DNA of 24,760 nt. Origin: Maricaulis sp965657935. GTDB taxonomy: Bacteria > Pseudomonadota > Alphaproteobacteria > Caulobacterales > Maricaulaceae. Made by a program: the position numbers and the translations under genes. Positions 15,130-22,595 of this stretch are shown one piece after another. Location: NCBI GenBank assembly GCA_965657935.1, contig CBFHQE010000029.1:1-24760 (forward strand), in the 5' to 3' direction. The number at the start of each line of letters is the position of its first letter. Positions within the stretch are counted from its first letter, which is position 1. Under the pieces are notes generated by a model. The model saw only the letters and a list, made by a program, of their open reading frames with translations, was not told the origin of the DNA and ran no database searches.

Positions 15130-16038
15130 TCAGCGATCCTTGGGATCGATCGCGTCACGCAAGCCATCGCCGATAAAGTTCAGACAGAACAGCGTCACCA
15201 TCATCGTCACTGCCGGCACGATCAGTGTCCACGGCGCGATCTCCATGTCCTGGGCACCCGTCGAGATCAGGCGGCCCAGCGAGGTCAGTGGCTCCTGCAC
15301 ACCCAGCCCCAGGAAAGACAGGAAACTCTCGGCCAGAACCACAACCGGGATCATCAGCGTGACATAGACCACGACCGGGCCAAGCACGTTCGGGATGATG
15401 TGGCGCTGGATGATCTTGCCGCGCGACACGCCGGCGGCCTCCGCGGCCTCGACAAATTCCATCTTGACCAGGGCGAGGGTCTGGCCGCGCACGATGCGCG
15501 CCATCGTCAGCCACTCGACCGCGCCAATCGCGACAAAGATGAGAACGATATTCCGCCCGAACACCACCATCAGGATGATGACGAAGAAGATAAACGGCAG
15601 CGAATACAGGATATCGACAAAACGCATCATGATCTGGTCGACCCGCCCGCCGAGAAATCCGGCTGTTGCGCCCCATGTCACACCAATCAGCAGGGAGACA
15701 ATGGTGGCGACAATGCCGACCATCAGCGACACCCCCAGACCAACCAGCGTCCGCGCCAACAGGTCGCGCCCCTGGGCGTCGGTGCCCAGAATGTGCCAAT
15801 TGTCCAGCGTCGGGGCGATGGAGACGCGATCACGATAGATCGTGTCATAGTCATGCACCCAGATGCCGAGCTGTCCGATGATGGCCAGCACCACCAGAAC
15901 CGCGAGAATGACCATTGAGGCCACAGCGGCCTTGTTGCGCATCAGGCGGGTGCGGGCATCGTCCCAGAGCGAACGGCCCCGGACCGCTGCCTTGGTCAGC
16001 ATTTCTGCTTTTTCCTTGGGATTGACGATCGTGGTCAT
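15130..16038 (-). CDS. oppC: Oligopeptide ABC transporter permease OppC
   Basis: This 302-residue inner-membrane permease has the OppC N-terminal segment (SLWDDARTRLMRNKAAVASMVILAVLVVLAIIGQ), a periplasmic loop with the typical HILGTDAQGRDLLARTLVG-type stretch, and a binding-protein-dependent transport domain. The EAA loop that contacts the ATPase is visible (EAAEAAGVSRGKIIQRHIIP), and the end LNFIGDGLRDAIDPKDR is characteristic of OppC/DppC. Its ATG overlaps the oppB stop as ATGA, so the two are translationally coupled. It works with OppB and two ATPase subunits, none of which is encoded here. Confidence 0.94.
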   Translation of the reverse strand: MTTIVNPKEKAEMLTKAAVRGRSLWDDARTRLMRNKAAVASMVILAVLVVLAIIGQLGIWVHDYDTIYRDRVSIAPTLDNWHILGTDAQGRDLLARTLVGLGVSLMVGIVATIVSLLIGVTWGATAGFLGGRVDQIMMRFVDILYSLPFIFFVIILMVVFGRNIVLIFVAIGAVEWLTMARIVRGQTLALVKMEFVEAAEAAGVSRGKIIQRHIIPNVLGPVVVYVTLMIPVVVLAESFLSFLGLGVQEPLTSLGRLISTGAQDMEIAPWTLIVPAVTMMVTLFCLNFIGDGLRDAIDPKDR

Positions 16039-16967
16039 GAGTCGAACTTCACCCTCGGATTAAGCACGCTGTAGAGCAGGTCTGCTACCAGATTCAGGAA
16101 GATAATCAGGCTGGCGTAAACAACGACCACGCCCATCACCAGTGTATAGTCTCGCTGCAGGGCGGCATCGACAAAATAGGCGCCCATGCCCGGCAGCTGG
16201 AAGACGCGCTCGATCACCAGCGAGCCGGAGATCACGGCCGCGGAAGCCGGTCCCAGATAGCTGACCAGTGGCAGGATCGCGGAGCGCAGAGCGTGACGAA
16301 CCATTACCGCGGGAGCGGACAGCCCCTTGGCACGGGCCGTACGGATATAGTTGGACCGGATGACCTCGATCATGCTCGCCCGCATCAAGCGCGCAATGAT
16401 GGCAATCTGTGGCAAGGCCAGCGTGATCACCGGCAGAACCAGGACACTCAACCCGTACCGGTTGAAATTGAGACCGCCTGTGGGCAGCAAGTTCATATAC
16501 AGCCCCAGGACCAGCGCCAGGATCGGCCCCATCACAAGCGGCGGGATACTCACCCCGATCATGGCAAAACCCATGACGGCAAAGTCGCTGGACTTGTTCT
16601 GGCGCAGCGCCGCTACCGCTCCGAGCAATGTGCCGACAAAAACGGCCAGCAGCATGGATAGCGAGCCGATCATGATGGAAACGGGGAAACCCTCTCCGAT
16701 CAGTTCCGCGACATCCTTGTCATGGAATTTCAGCGACGGGCCGAGATCGCCCCGGGCCAGGTTGACCATATAGTCGAGATATTGCTTCCAAACCGGCTGA
16801 TCCATGCCATAGCGCTCAAGCAGGCGCTCGCGGATCTCGTCCGGCATGGGACGTTCAAGGTCAAATGGACCACCCGGCGCGACCTTCATCATGAAGAAGG
16901 CCAGAGCCGTAATCACAATCAGAGTCGGGATGGCGACGAGTAATCTTCGCAGTACAAAGGAAAACAT
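16035..16967 (-). CDS. oppB: Oligopeptide ABC transporter permease OppB
   Basis: This is a 310-residue permease whose start at the ATG at 16967 is set by the classical N-terminus (MFSFVLRRLLVAIPTLIVITALAFFMMKVAPGGPFD). No clear Shine-Dalgarno sequence is seen and the leader appears short. About six membrane helices are visible, and the cytoplasmic coupling loop is YIRTARAKGLSAPAVMVRHA. The C-terminus ends with LNLVADLLYSVLNPRVKF, typical of OppB/DppB. It is the first gene of an oppB-oppC operon and overlaps oppC by four bases. With OppC it forms the channel through which peptides pass from OppA. Confidence 0.94.
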   Translation of the reverse strand: MFSFVLRRLLVAIPTLIVITALAFFMMKVAPGGPFDLERPMPDEIRERLLERYGMDQPVWKQYLDYMVNLARGDLGPSLKFHDKDVAELIGEGFPVSIMIGSLSMLLAVFVGTLLGAVAALRQNKSSDFAVMGFAMIGVSIPPLVMGPILALVLGLYMNLLPTGGLNFNRYGLSVLVLPVITLALPQIAIIARLMRASMIEVIRSNYIRTARAKGLSAPAVMVRHALRSAILPLVSYLGPASAAVISGSLVIERVFQLPGMGAYFVDAALQRDYTLVMGVVVVYASLIIFLNLVADLLYSVLNPRVKFDS

Positions 16968-17000
16968 ATATTGTGACGCAGCTCTTTAAATCAGGCGTGC

Positions 17001-17028
17001 AGTTTCAATTTCGGAGCGCACTTGTCAA
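17001..17028 (-). promoter_or_regulatory. Candidate promoter of oppB-oppC
   Basis: On the minus strand a perfect TTGACA (17028-17023) is followed after 16 bases by GAAACT (17006-17001), a weak -10. It would give a leader of about 27 bases to the oppB start. Confidence 0.35.
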
Positions 17029-17204
17029 TCAACCCGATGCCGTTGCACCGCAGCATCTGTTGCGCTTATAGGTGCAATTGATACAGATCGGCTGCTCGGA
17101 TGGTCGGACTGTGTCACGACCCAGACAATGTTAAATGCCAGTATCGCAACGAAAAGCCACGCCAACCGCAGTAATCGCCTGTTGAGAAACTCCACCACCT
17201 TCAC
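17025..17204 (-). CDS. Possible small single-pass membrane protein
   Basis: A 59-residue frame starts at the GTG at 17204, six bases after AGGAAG, a convincing ribosome site; a GTG at 17210 would be too close to it. The sequence has a basic N-terminus (MKVVEFLNRRLLRL), one strong membrane helix at about residues 12-30 (LAWLFVAILAFNIVWVV) and a short polar tail, giving an N-in topology by the positive-inside rule. No family is recognised. It ends at the -35 of the candidate oppB promoter and is divergent from the ATP-grasp-like gene. It may be genuine, but the tail (VQRHRVD) is unremarkable and conservation cannot be judged here. Confidence 0.4.
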   Translation of the reverse strand: MKVVEFLNRRLLRLAWLFVAILAFNIVWVVTQSDHPSSRSVSIAPISATDAAVQRHRVD

Positions 17205-17218
17205 ATTCACCTTCCTGT

Positions 17219-17269
17219 GATCTTGTTAACCTGCTAGCAAGATCTGGGCCGGGTGTGATGCAGTGTGAT
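17219..17269. promoter_or_regulatory. Candidate operators between divergent genes
   Basis: A perfect 7-bp inverted repeat (GATCTTG at 17219-17225, CAAGATC at 17238-17244) is followed by two GTGTGAT direct repeats ten bases apart (17253-17259 and 17263-17269). These lie just upstream of the candidate -35 at 17270, with a related GTGCGAT at 17281. The arrangement suggests regulator binding. Confidence 0.35.
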
Positions 17270-17297
17270 TTGCAGACACGGTGCGATTTCCCATATT
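17270..17297 (+). promoter_or_regulatory. Candidate promoter of the ATP-grasp-like/MBL operon
   Basis: TTGCAG (17270-17275) and CATATT (17292-17297) are separated by 16 bases, with a predicted leader of about 27 bases before the ATG at 17331. Confidence 0.4.
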
Positions 17298-17330
17298 GGA
17301 CGTGTCGCGCGGAGTAGAAGGATATCAACC

Positions 17331-18272
17331 ATGCACAGCGCGCTGTGGTGGAAGGATTTCGAGTTTTCAAACGGTATCGTCACCGTGAAGAAGACGGGTG
17401 CGCGCCTGCCGATCGAGCCTGGACTGATCGGCGAGGTGCTGAACTGGTTCCCGTTTTACTTCGTGGTGGAGTCCTGGCGCCTCCAGGCACCGTCCCAAAC
17501 CGGGCCACGGATCTGGTTCGCGCCCGATCGTCCTCGCCCCTGGTATCTGATCTGGAGTGTGCTGCATGCCGCTGGCGCCTCGATCGCCAAACAGCCCGCC
17601 GAAGCTGACGTTGTTTTCTACTTTGATGACAGCACCATCTGTGACAGCACGCCCGTGCCGCCCGGCGCCCATGTTATCAACCGCCACTGTGCCAGCATCG
17701 CCAAGAGCCATGTCACCAAGGTGTTCGAGGAGGTCTTCGGCTATTCCCTGAGTGTCGATCCACAGACCTGGACCGGCGCCATGGTGATGAAATCGGAAAA
17801 GAACGGCGCGCATGACGGTCGCATTGTTCACGGACCGTGCGAGCCGGTCGCGGGCTACGTCTATCAACGGGTCATCGACAATCGGATTGATCGCGGCCTG
17901 GTCGAAGATCTGCGCTGCCCGACCATTGGCGGGAAAATTCCCCTGGTCCTACCCAAGCGCCGCCTGGTCGAGGACCGGTTTTCCAACTCCAATGACGAAG
18001 TCCTGATTTGCGATACGGACAAGGTCCTCTCCCGCGATGAACAGGAAATGCTGGCGCGTTTTACCCGCGCCATGGGCCTGGACTGGGGCGGGCTGGACGT
18101 GTTGCGTGACCGTTCTGATGGCCGTCTGTACGTGGTCGATGTGAACAAAACCGACATGGGCCCACCTATCGCGATGTCACTTGATGATAAAATCCGCGTG
18201 ACACGGCGTTTGGCCGACGCGTTTTTGGGGTATCTGGAAGCTTCAACTTCCAATGCTCGGGAACTCAACTAA
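17331..18272 (+). CDS. ATP-grasp-like protein of unknown substrate
   Basis: A 313-residue soluble protein with its start at the ATG at 17331, behind AAGGA. The C-terminal third has the layout of an ATP-grasp active site: GLDWGGLDVLRDRSDGRLYV then VVDVNKTDMGPP (about residues 249-278). Here the acidic and Asn residues D270/N272 would bind magnesium and ATP phosphates in that fold. The N-terminal part (RPRPWYLIWSVLHAAGASIA, DVVFYFDDSTICD) could be the pre-ATP-grasp domain. ATP-grasp enzymes join a carboxylate to an amine or thiol using ATP, but the substrate cannot be read from the sequence. The stop is immediately followed by the ATG of a metallo-hydrolase gene, so the two are an operon. The fold assignment rests on motif reading; no closer family was recognised. 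Confidence 0.8.
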   Translation: MHSALWWKDFEFSNGIVTVKKTGARLPIEPGLIGEVLNWFPFYFVVESWRLQAPSQTGPRIWFAPDRPRPWYLIWSVLHAAGASIAKQPAEADVVFYFDDSTICDSTPVPPGAHVINRHCASIAKSHVTKVFEEVFGYSLSVDPQTWTGAMVMKSEKNGAHDGRIVHGPCEPVAGYVYQRVIDNRIDRGLVEDLRCPTIGGKIPLVLPKRRLVEDRFSNSNDEVLICDTDKVLSRDEQEMLARFTRAMGLDWGGLDVLRDRSDGRLYVVDVNKTDMGPPIAMSLDDKIRVTRRLADAFLGYLEASTSNARELN

Positions 18273-19181
18273 ATGACAAGTATTCCTTTTGTGCGCGATT
18301 TCGACTTCGAGTATGGCCGCTGTGACCAGCTGTCACCTCTGATCCGTCGCGTCGTGGCACAAAACCCAGGCCCCTTCACCTATACCGGCACCGGCGTCTA
18401 CATCATCGGAACCGAAGATGTCGCCGTCATCGATCCGGGTCCGGTCCAGGATGATCACATCGCCGCGCTGGAAAAGGCGCTGGCGGGCCAGCGTGTCAGC
18501 CATGTGTTTGTTACGCATCACCATCTGGATCATTCCCCGATGGCGCATCCGCTGGCAAAAAAATACGGCGCCAAAGTGTATGGGTTCGGGCCGCAGAACA
18601 TCGCGCCGACAGGCGGCGAAGTGCGTCTTGAGGCCGGCGATGATGTGGGCTTCAAGCCCGACGTCCAGATCGAGGACGAACAGGTCTTTTCCGGCTCTAA
18701 CTGGTCCATCCGGGCACTGCACACGCCGGGGCATACCTCCAACCATGTCTGTTACGCGCTGGAAGAGGAAAACACCCTGTTCAGCGGCGATCATGTCATG
18801 GCCTGGTCGACCAGCGTGATCTCGCCTCCGGATGGGTCCATGGGTGATTATCTGCACCAGCTCGCCCGTATTCGGGACAACCGGTATGACCGCTTGTGGC
18901 CAACCCACGGGCCGGCTGTCGAAAACCCGTCCGAATTCATCCAGGCCTATATCGACCACCGCCTGCAGCGCGAGGAACAGATCCTGAGCCAATTGCGCGC
19001 GGGCCAGGAAAACATCCGGGACATGGTCGCGGTCATGTATGCCGATGTCGACAAGCGCCTGCATCCTGCCGCCGCCCATTCGGTGCTCGCCCACATGATC
19101 CACCTGGTGCAAACCGGTCGCGTCATCGCCGATGGCGACAACGACCTGCAGGCCCGTTATTCGCTGCCGGTTCCGGCCTGA
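18273..19181 (+). CDS. Metallo-beta-lactamase-fold hydrolase (LACTB2-like)
   Basis: A 302-residue protein beginning directly after the upstream stop (TAAATG). It has the core HxHxDH metal site THHHLDHS (H82, H84, D86, H87), a second ligand region HTPGHTSNH (H150/H154), and FSGDHVMAW followed by LWPTHGPAV carrying the later Asp and His ligands. This set binds two metal ions, normally zinc. The last 80 residues (YIDHRLQREEQILSQLRAG and onward) resemble the winged-helix tail of the LACTB2/BLACT_WH subgroup, in which some members are endoribonucleases and others thioester or lactone hydrolases. The substrate is unknown. Translational coupling to the ATP-grasp-like gene suggests a joint pathway. 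Its 3' end overlaps the convergent DUF1499 gene by 25 bases. Confidence 0.92.
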   Translation: MTSIPFVRDFDFEYGRCDQLSPLIRRVVAQNPGPFTYTGTGVYIIGTEDVAVIDPGPVQDDHIAALEKALAGQRVSHVFVTHHHLDHSPMAHPLAKKYGAKVYGFGPQNIAPTGGEVRLEAGDDVGFKPDVQIEDEQVFSGSNWSIRALHTPGHTSNHVCYALEEENTLFSGDHVMAWSTSVISPPDGSMGDYLHQLARIRDNRYDRLWPTHGPAVENPSEFIQAYIDHRLQREEQILSQLRAGQENIRDMVAVMYADVDKRLHPAAAHSVLAHMIHLVQTGRVIADGDNDLQARYSLPVPA

Positions 19182-20017
19182 GCGCCGGCTTCCGACCAGG
19201 CATCCACATCCGTTGGCTCAATCTGAACGGCCTCGAGGAAGGCGGCAACTCGCCGCGCATTGCGCCCGAGATCATGCATCTCGCGGCGCGACAGCGAGCG
19301 CACATCGATGACAGCCCCCTCCCCGTCTTCGAGGCGACGGACTCGCACGACCATATCGTCAGTGAAACCGAACCAGAAACTCTCCGCCGTGGCCTCGAAC
19401 ATGCCGGCGTCGTGTGACGCGGCCCCAACATGCCAGCCCATCTCCCGCGCGGTCAGCAGGGCGCGGCGAAAAGCGTCTTCCGGGCCCATCTCCAGGTACA
19501 GGCTGGTCAGCTGGGGATAATAGGTGGCCTGGGCATCGGCATAAGCCTGCCCGTCATCATCACGCTTGAGCGTGTAATCAAGCGGCTGGTCGCTCACCAA
19601 ACGGCGACGGATATTGGCCTGGGTAAATCCGGGCGGGTCCTGGGTATCGGTGGAGATGTCGATCAGATAGGGCGTCTGGTCATGCTGATCGAGAGAAAGC
19701 GTCATCCAGCCAATACCGCCCGCGCCGAGCAGAGCCGCCCATACAGGTGTCGCGATGACGCCGAACAATCGTTTGGCCAGAAACCAGTGAGCGCTGATCA
19801 GAACCAGCCCCAGGACACCCGACACAAGGGCGGTGAGCAGAACGCCCAGCCCCAGCTGATTGATCATCAAACCAAGACCGACTTCCCAGTCAATGAGATC
19901 AAACTTCACGCCGAAGGTCGCCAGCAAGAACCACACAGGCACGAGCAGCATCAACACGCCGCACCACCATGTGAGCACAGACACACCCGCACGAAGAACC
20001 GACACAATCCGGTCCAT
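19157..20017 (-). CDS. DUF1499 family membrane protein
   Basis: A 286-residue protein. I chose the ATG at 20017 because AAGGGGG lies just upstream and the frame starting at 20077 would overlap the end of pdxH. Three hydrophobic segments come first (about residues 13-35, 45-75 and 83-105). The DUF1499 domain then covers residues 125-275: AREMGWHVGAASHDAGMFEAT, ESFWFGFTDDMVVRVRRLEDG and IDVRSLSRREMHDLGRNARR, all typical of the family. DUF1499 function is unknown; many members are fused to membrane segments as here. It follows pdxH on the same strand after 32 bases and is probably co-transcribed. It overlaps the convergent hydrolase gene at its 3' end. Confidence 0.88.
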   Translation of the reverse strand: MDRIVSVLRAGVSVLTWWCGVLMLLVPVWFLLATFGVKFDLIDWEVGLGLMINQLGLGVLLTALVSGVLGLVLISAHWFLAKRLFGVIATPVWAALLGAGGIGWMTLSLDQHDQTPYLIDISTDTQDPPGFTQANIRRRLVSDQPLDYTLKRDDDGQAYADAQATYYPQLTSLYLEMGPEDAFRRALLTAREMGWHVGAASHDAGMFEATAESFWFGFTDDMVVRVRRLEDGEGAVIDVRSLSRREMHDLGRNARRVAAFLEAVQIEPTDVDAWSEAGAQAGTGSE

Positions 20018-20049
20018 CGCCACCCCCTTAACCAGCCCTGATTTCAGAT

Positions 20050-20718
20050 CTAAGGATACAACCGTGAGGTCGTCCATGGCGAGGAAAATCCGTCCCGCGC
20101 GAAGGTCAATCTGTCATGCAAACGGAATGGCCGGTCACGCCAGAACTCCAAGCTCATGGGACGTATGATGAATCCCGACCAGTGTTCCGGTCTGGCAACT
20201 TCACCCAGGCCAAAACGCGCCGCTTCCTTTGCCACGGACTTCTCCAGTGCAAAGCGACTTTCAAGCGGTCTGGACTGTTTCGACGCCCACGCGCCGATTC
20301 GGCTGTCGCGGGCTCGCGAGGCGAAATAGGCGTCCGCCTCCTCATCTGGAACCGCTTCCACCAGCCCCCTCACACGCACCTGGCGCCGCAGGGACTTCCA
20401 GTGAAAACACAGGGCTGCCTTGGCATTGCTGGCCAGTTGCTGGCCCTTGGCACTGTCCAGATTGGTGTAAAATATGAAGCCGCGCTCATCGACACCCTTC
20501 AGGAGCACCATGCGCACATCCGGCAAGCCCTCATCATCCGCCGTGGCCAGGGCCATGGCGTTGGCGTCGTTCGGCTCCTTCTTCTTGGCGTCTTCCAGCC
20601 AATGGGAAAACAGCTCGAGGGGATCTTTGCGATCAAAGATCTCCACCGCATTGGCGTCTGCCGTTTTCTGATAGTCCGCATCGCTGGGCGATGGCGGAAT
20701 GAGCGGATCCTTGGACAT
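20050..20718 (-). CDS. pdxH: Pyridoxamine 5'-phosphate oxidase
   Basis: PdxH oxidises pyridoxine or pyridoxamine 5'-phosphate to pyridoxal 5'-phosphate using FMN and oxygen, the last step of vitamin B6 synthesis and salvage; it is a cytosolic dimer. The 222-residue protein starts at the ATG at 20718 behind AAGGAG. Family signatures are all present: RMVLLKGVDERGFIFYTN, AKGQQLASNAKAALCFHW, LRRQVRVRG, ASKQSRPL, PEHWSGF, LEFWRDRPFRLHDR and the terminal RLYP, close to the canonical RLxP. The PLP-phosphate and FMN-binding Arg/Lys positions appear intact. It is divergent from the DnaJ-like gene with an 88-base gap. Confidence 0.96.
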   Translation of the reverse strand: MSKDPLIPPSPSDADYQKTADANAVEIFDRKDPLELFSHWLEDAKKKEPNDANAMALATADDEGLPDVRMVLLKGVDERGFIFYTNLDSAKGQQLASNAKAALCFHWKSLRRQVRVRGLVEAVPDEEADAYFASRARDSRIGAWASKQSRPLESRFALEKSVAKEAARFGLGEVARPEHWSGFIIRPMSLEFWRDRPFRLHDRLTFARDGFSSPWTTSRLYP

Positions 20719-20743
20719 GACGGCTCCTTGCTGTTGTTCCCGC

Positions 20744-20771
20744 TAGGTAGACATCCCACGCAGCGCGTCAA
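20744..20771 (-). promoter_or_regulatory. Candidate promoter of pdxH
   Basis: On the minus strand TTGACG (20771-20766) and TACCTA (20749-20744) are 16 bases apart. TTGACGC and the CTACCTA stretch resemble the Caulobacter-type housekeeping consensus. The leader would be about 20 bases. Confidence 0.4.
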
Positions 20772-20806
20772 CCTTTCAGGAATCTTTCGGCCGTAATCTG
20801 CAACAC

Positions 20807-21313
20807 ATGACATCGCGTGTTGGGAGTATTCGTGAAGCTTATGCCGTGCTCGGACTGGATCCGGGTGCGGGTTTCCAAGCTGCGAAATCGGCCTTCCGCG
20901 ACGCCGCCAAGCGCCTGCATCCCGACGTATCAACGCCCTCTCCTGACACGCTGTCCGAACTCGCTGACATTGTTGCGGCCATCCGCATGATCGAAGCCAA
21001 TCGCCCGGCCTGCCTGGAAATCGAGATTACAGCCGCCGACGCCAGTCGCGGCGTATCGCGGGCGCTCAAATTCGGCGACAAGCCGGTCATTGTTCGCATT
21101 CCTGCCGGCACTGAGGATGGTGCCCAGCTGGCTGCGGTTGGCGAAGACAATATCATGGTCACGATCAGCATCCGCGAGACTGAAGACGGCTGGCAAAGGC
21201 TGACCGGCGAGAATGACGATGAAGCGCTTTCGAACTTCGTAGACGAGTTTTCCCGCCCCTCGCCGATGTCGCGTTTTGCACGCTGGATCCGTAAATCCCA
21301 GTCGGTTGCATAG
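20807..21313 (+). CDS. Minimal DnaJ-like protein (J-domain plus one substrate-binding-like domain)
   Basis: A 168-residue protein. Residues 8-60 form a J-domain (IREAYAVLGLDPGAGFQAAK, FRDAAKRLHPDVS) with the HPD triad at 38-40 that stimulates the DnaK ATPase. Residues 70-125 resemble one C-terminal beta domain of CbpA/DnaJ (EIEITAADASRGVSRALKF, VIVRIPAGTEDGAQLAAVG). There is no Gly/Phe linker, no zinc-binding repeats, and only one of the usual two beta domains, so it is half the size of CbpA. A short basic C-terminus follows (FARWIRKSQSVA). The start at 20807 has no clear ribosome site. It lies 90 bases before aroC in the same direction. A specialised DnaK partner is plausible; the client is unknown. 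Confidence 0.85.
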   Translation: MTSRVGSIREAYAVLGLDPGAGFQAAKSAFRDAAKRLHPDVSTPSPDTLSELADIVAAIRMIEANRPACLEIEITAADASRGVSRALKFGDKPVIVRIPAGTEDGAQLAAVGEDNIMVTISIRETEDGWQRLTGENDDEALSNFVDEFSRPSPMSRFARWIRKSQSVA

Positions 21314-21403
21314 CCTGCGCCTCCCGGCATGTCCGAAATTCGCAGTGTGTGGCGTGACGGTTAGACATACGCTCGCTAATCTCGCGCAAACGGCGGATGA
21401 ATC

Positions 21404-22495
21404 ATGTCTCACAATACATTTGGTCATATGTTCCGGGTCACCACCTGGGGCGAAAGTCACGGCCCGGCCATTGGGGCCGTGGTGGATGGTTGTCCGGCGG
21501 GTATTCCGCTCAGTGCGGCTGACCTCCAGCCCTGGCTGAACCTGCGCCGTCCTGGCACCAGCCGTCACGTCACCCCGCGCCAGGAGCCGGACCAGGTCCG
21601 CATTCTTTCTGGTGTTTTCGAGGATGACCGCACCAACGGCCCTGTCACCACCGGCACCCCGATCAGTCTGATGATCGAGAATGTCGATGCACGCTCCAAG
21701 GATTACAGTGATATCCGCGACAAGTGGCGGCCGGGTCATGCCGACTACACCTATGACATCAAGTACGGCGTGCGCGACTATCGCGGTGGCGGCCGGTCCT
21801 CGGCCCGCGAGACGGCCATGCGAGTCGCGGCGGGGGGTATCGCCCGCAAGGTGCTCGGTGACGACATCTCCATCCGCGCGGCCCTGATCCAGATCGGCGA
21901 GCGCGCGATTGACCGTGAACGCTGGGACTGGGAGGAAGTGAGCAACAACCCCTTCTTCTGCCCGGATGCAGAAACGGCAGCCCTGTGGGAAGCCGATATG
22001 GACCAGTTGCGCCGGGATGGCAGCTCCACTGGCGGCATTGTCGAAGTGGTTGTCTCCGGCCTGCCCGCAGGCTGGGGCGCGCCGGTTTATGCCAAGCTGG
22101 ACAGTGAAATGGCCGCTGCCATGATGACAATCAATGCCGTGAAAGGTGTGGAGATGGGCGCCGGCTTTGCCTCGGCCGCCCTGCGCGGCGAAGACGCCGC
22201 AGACGAGATGCGTGCTGGCGAGAACGGACCGGAATTTCTCTCCAATCACAATGGCGGTGTGCTGGGCGGGATTTCCACCGGACAGGATCTGGTGATCCGT
22301 TTCGCCGTCAAGCCGACCTCCTCGATTCGCGTGCCTCGCGAGACGCTGGATCGTTCATTTGAACAGACACAGATCGTCACGCATGGTCGTCACGACCCGT
22401 GTGTGGCCATTCGCGCGGTTCCGGTGGGCGAGGCCATGGCCGCACTTGTCCTGACTGACCAGAAGCTGCGTCACGAGGCCCAGGCGGCCTGGTAA
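21404..22495 (+). CDS. aroC: Chorismate synthase
   Basis: AroC converts 5-enolpyruvylshikimate 3-phosphate to chorismate, the last step of the shikimate pathway, using reduced FMN; it is a cytosolic tetramer. The 363-residue length and the N-terminus (MSHNTFGHMFRVTTWGESHG) are typical. Conserved blocks include GESHGPAIGAVVDGCPAG, RPGTSRHVTPRQEPDQV, RPGHADYTYDIKYGVRDYRGG and GGRSSARETAMRVAAG. Further on are NAVKGVEMGAGF, EFLSNHNGGVLGGISTGQ and RHDPCVAIRAVPV. The catalytic His residues (GESHG and GRHDPC) are present. The start follows a weak GGATGA. It is probably co-transcribed with the preceding DnaJ-like gene, though a separate promoter in the 90-base gap is possible. Confidence 0.97.
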   Translation: MSHNTFGHMFRVTTWGESHGPAIGAVVDGCPAGIPLSAADLQPWLNLRRPGTSRHVTPRQEPDQVRILSGVFEDDRTNGPVTTGTPISLMIENVDARSKDYSDIRDKWRPGHADYTYDIKYGVRDYRGGGRSSARETAMRVAAGGIARKVLGDDISIRAALIQIGERAIDRERWDWEEVSNNPFFCPDAETAALWEADMDQLRRDGSSTGGIVEVVVSGLPAGWGAPVYAKLDSEMAAAMMTINAVKGVEMGAGFASAALRGEDAADEMRAGENGPEFLSNHNGGVLGGISTGQDLVIRFAVKPTSSIRVPRETLDRSFEQTQIVTHGRHDPCVAIRAVPVGEAMAALVLTDQKLRHEAQAAW

Positions 22496-22515
22496 ATTCC
22501 CAACATGACACAATC

Positions 22516-22549
22516 GTTCATGCTGGGCTCATCGACGGGGTTCTAGCTT
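22516..22549 (+). promoter_or_regulatory. Shared upstream element, copy 1 (Arg-rich glycine-zipper gene)
   Basis: This 34-bp stretch is identical at 30 positions to 24551-24584. It contains GTTCATG and GCTCATC half-sites 11 bases apart (22516 and 22527) and ends in TAGCTT, a possible -10 box. It lies 80 bases before the ATG. An 11-base half-site spacing is typical of OmpR-type response regulators; the regulator is not known. Confidence 0.55.
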
Positions 22550-22595
22550 CCCGTTAACGCCGGACCACCCGGCCCATCGACAGGGAGCGATTGAG

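Noticed and set aside
15103..15918. 271-codon plus-strand open frame rich in Asp, His, Gln and Asn
   Set aside because: It is the complement of the hydrophobic helices of OppC and begins in a terminator; no family match.
17221..17241. Possible CtrA site in TTAACCTGCTAGCAA
   Set aside because: The second half-site is GCAA rather than TTAA, so the TTAA-N7-TTAA consensus is not met.
20930..22249. 439-codon minus-strand open frame opposite aroC
   Set aside because: It runs through the DnaJ-like gene and aroC, both strongly supported on the plus strand.
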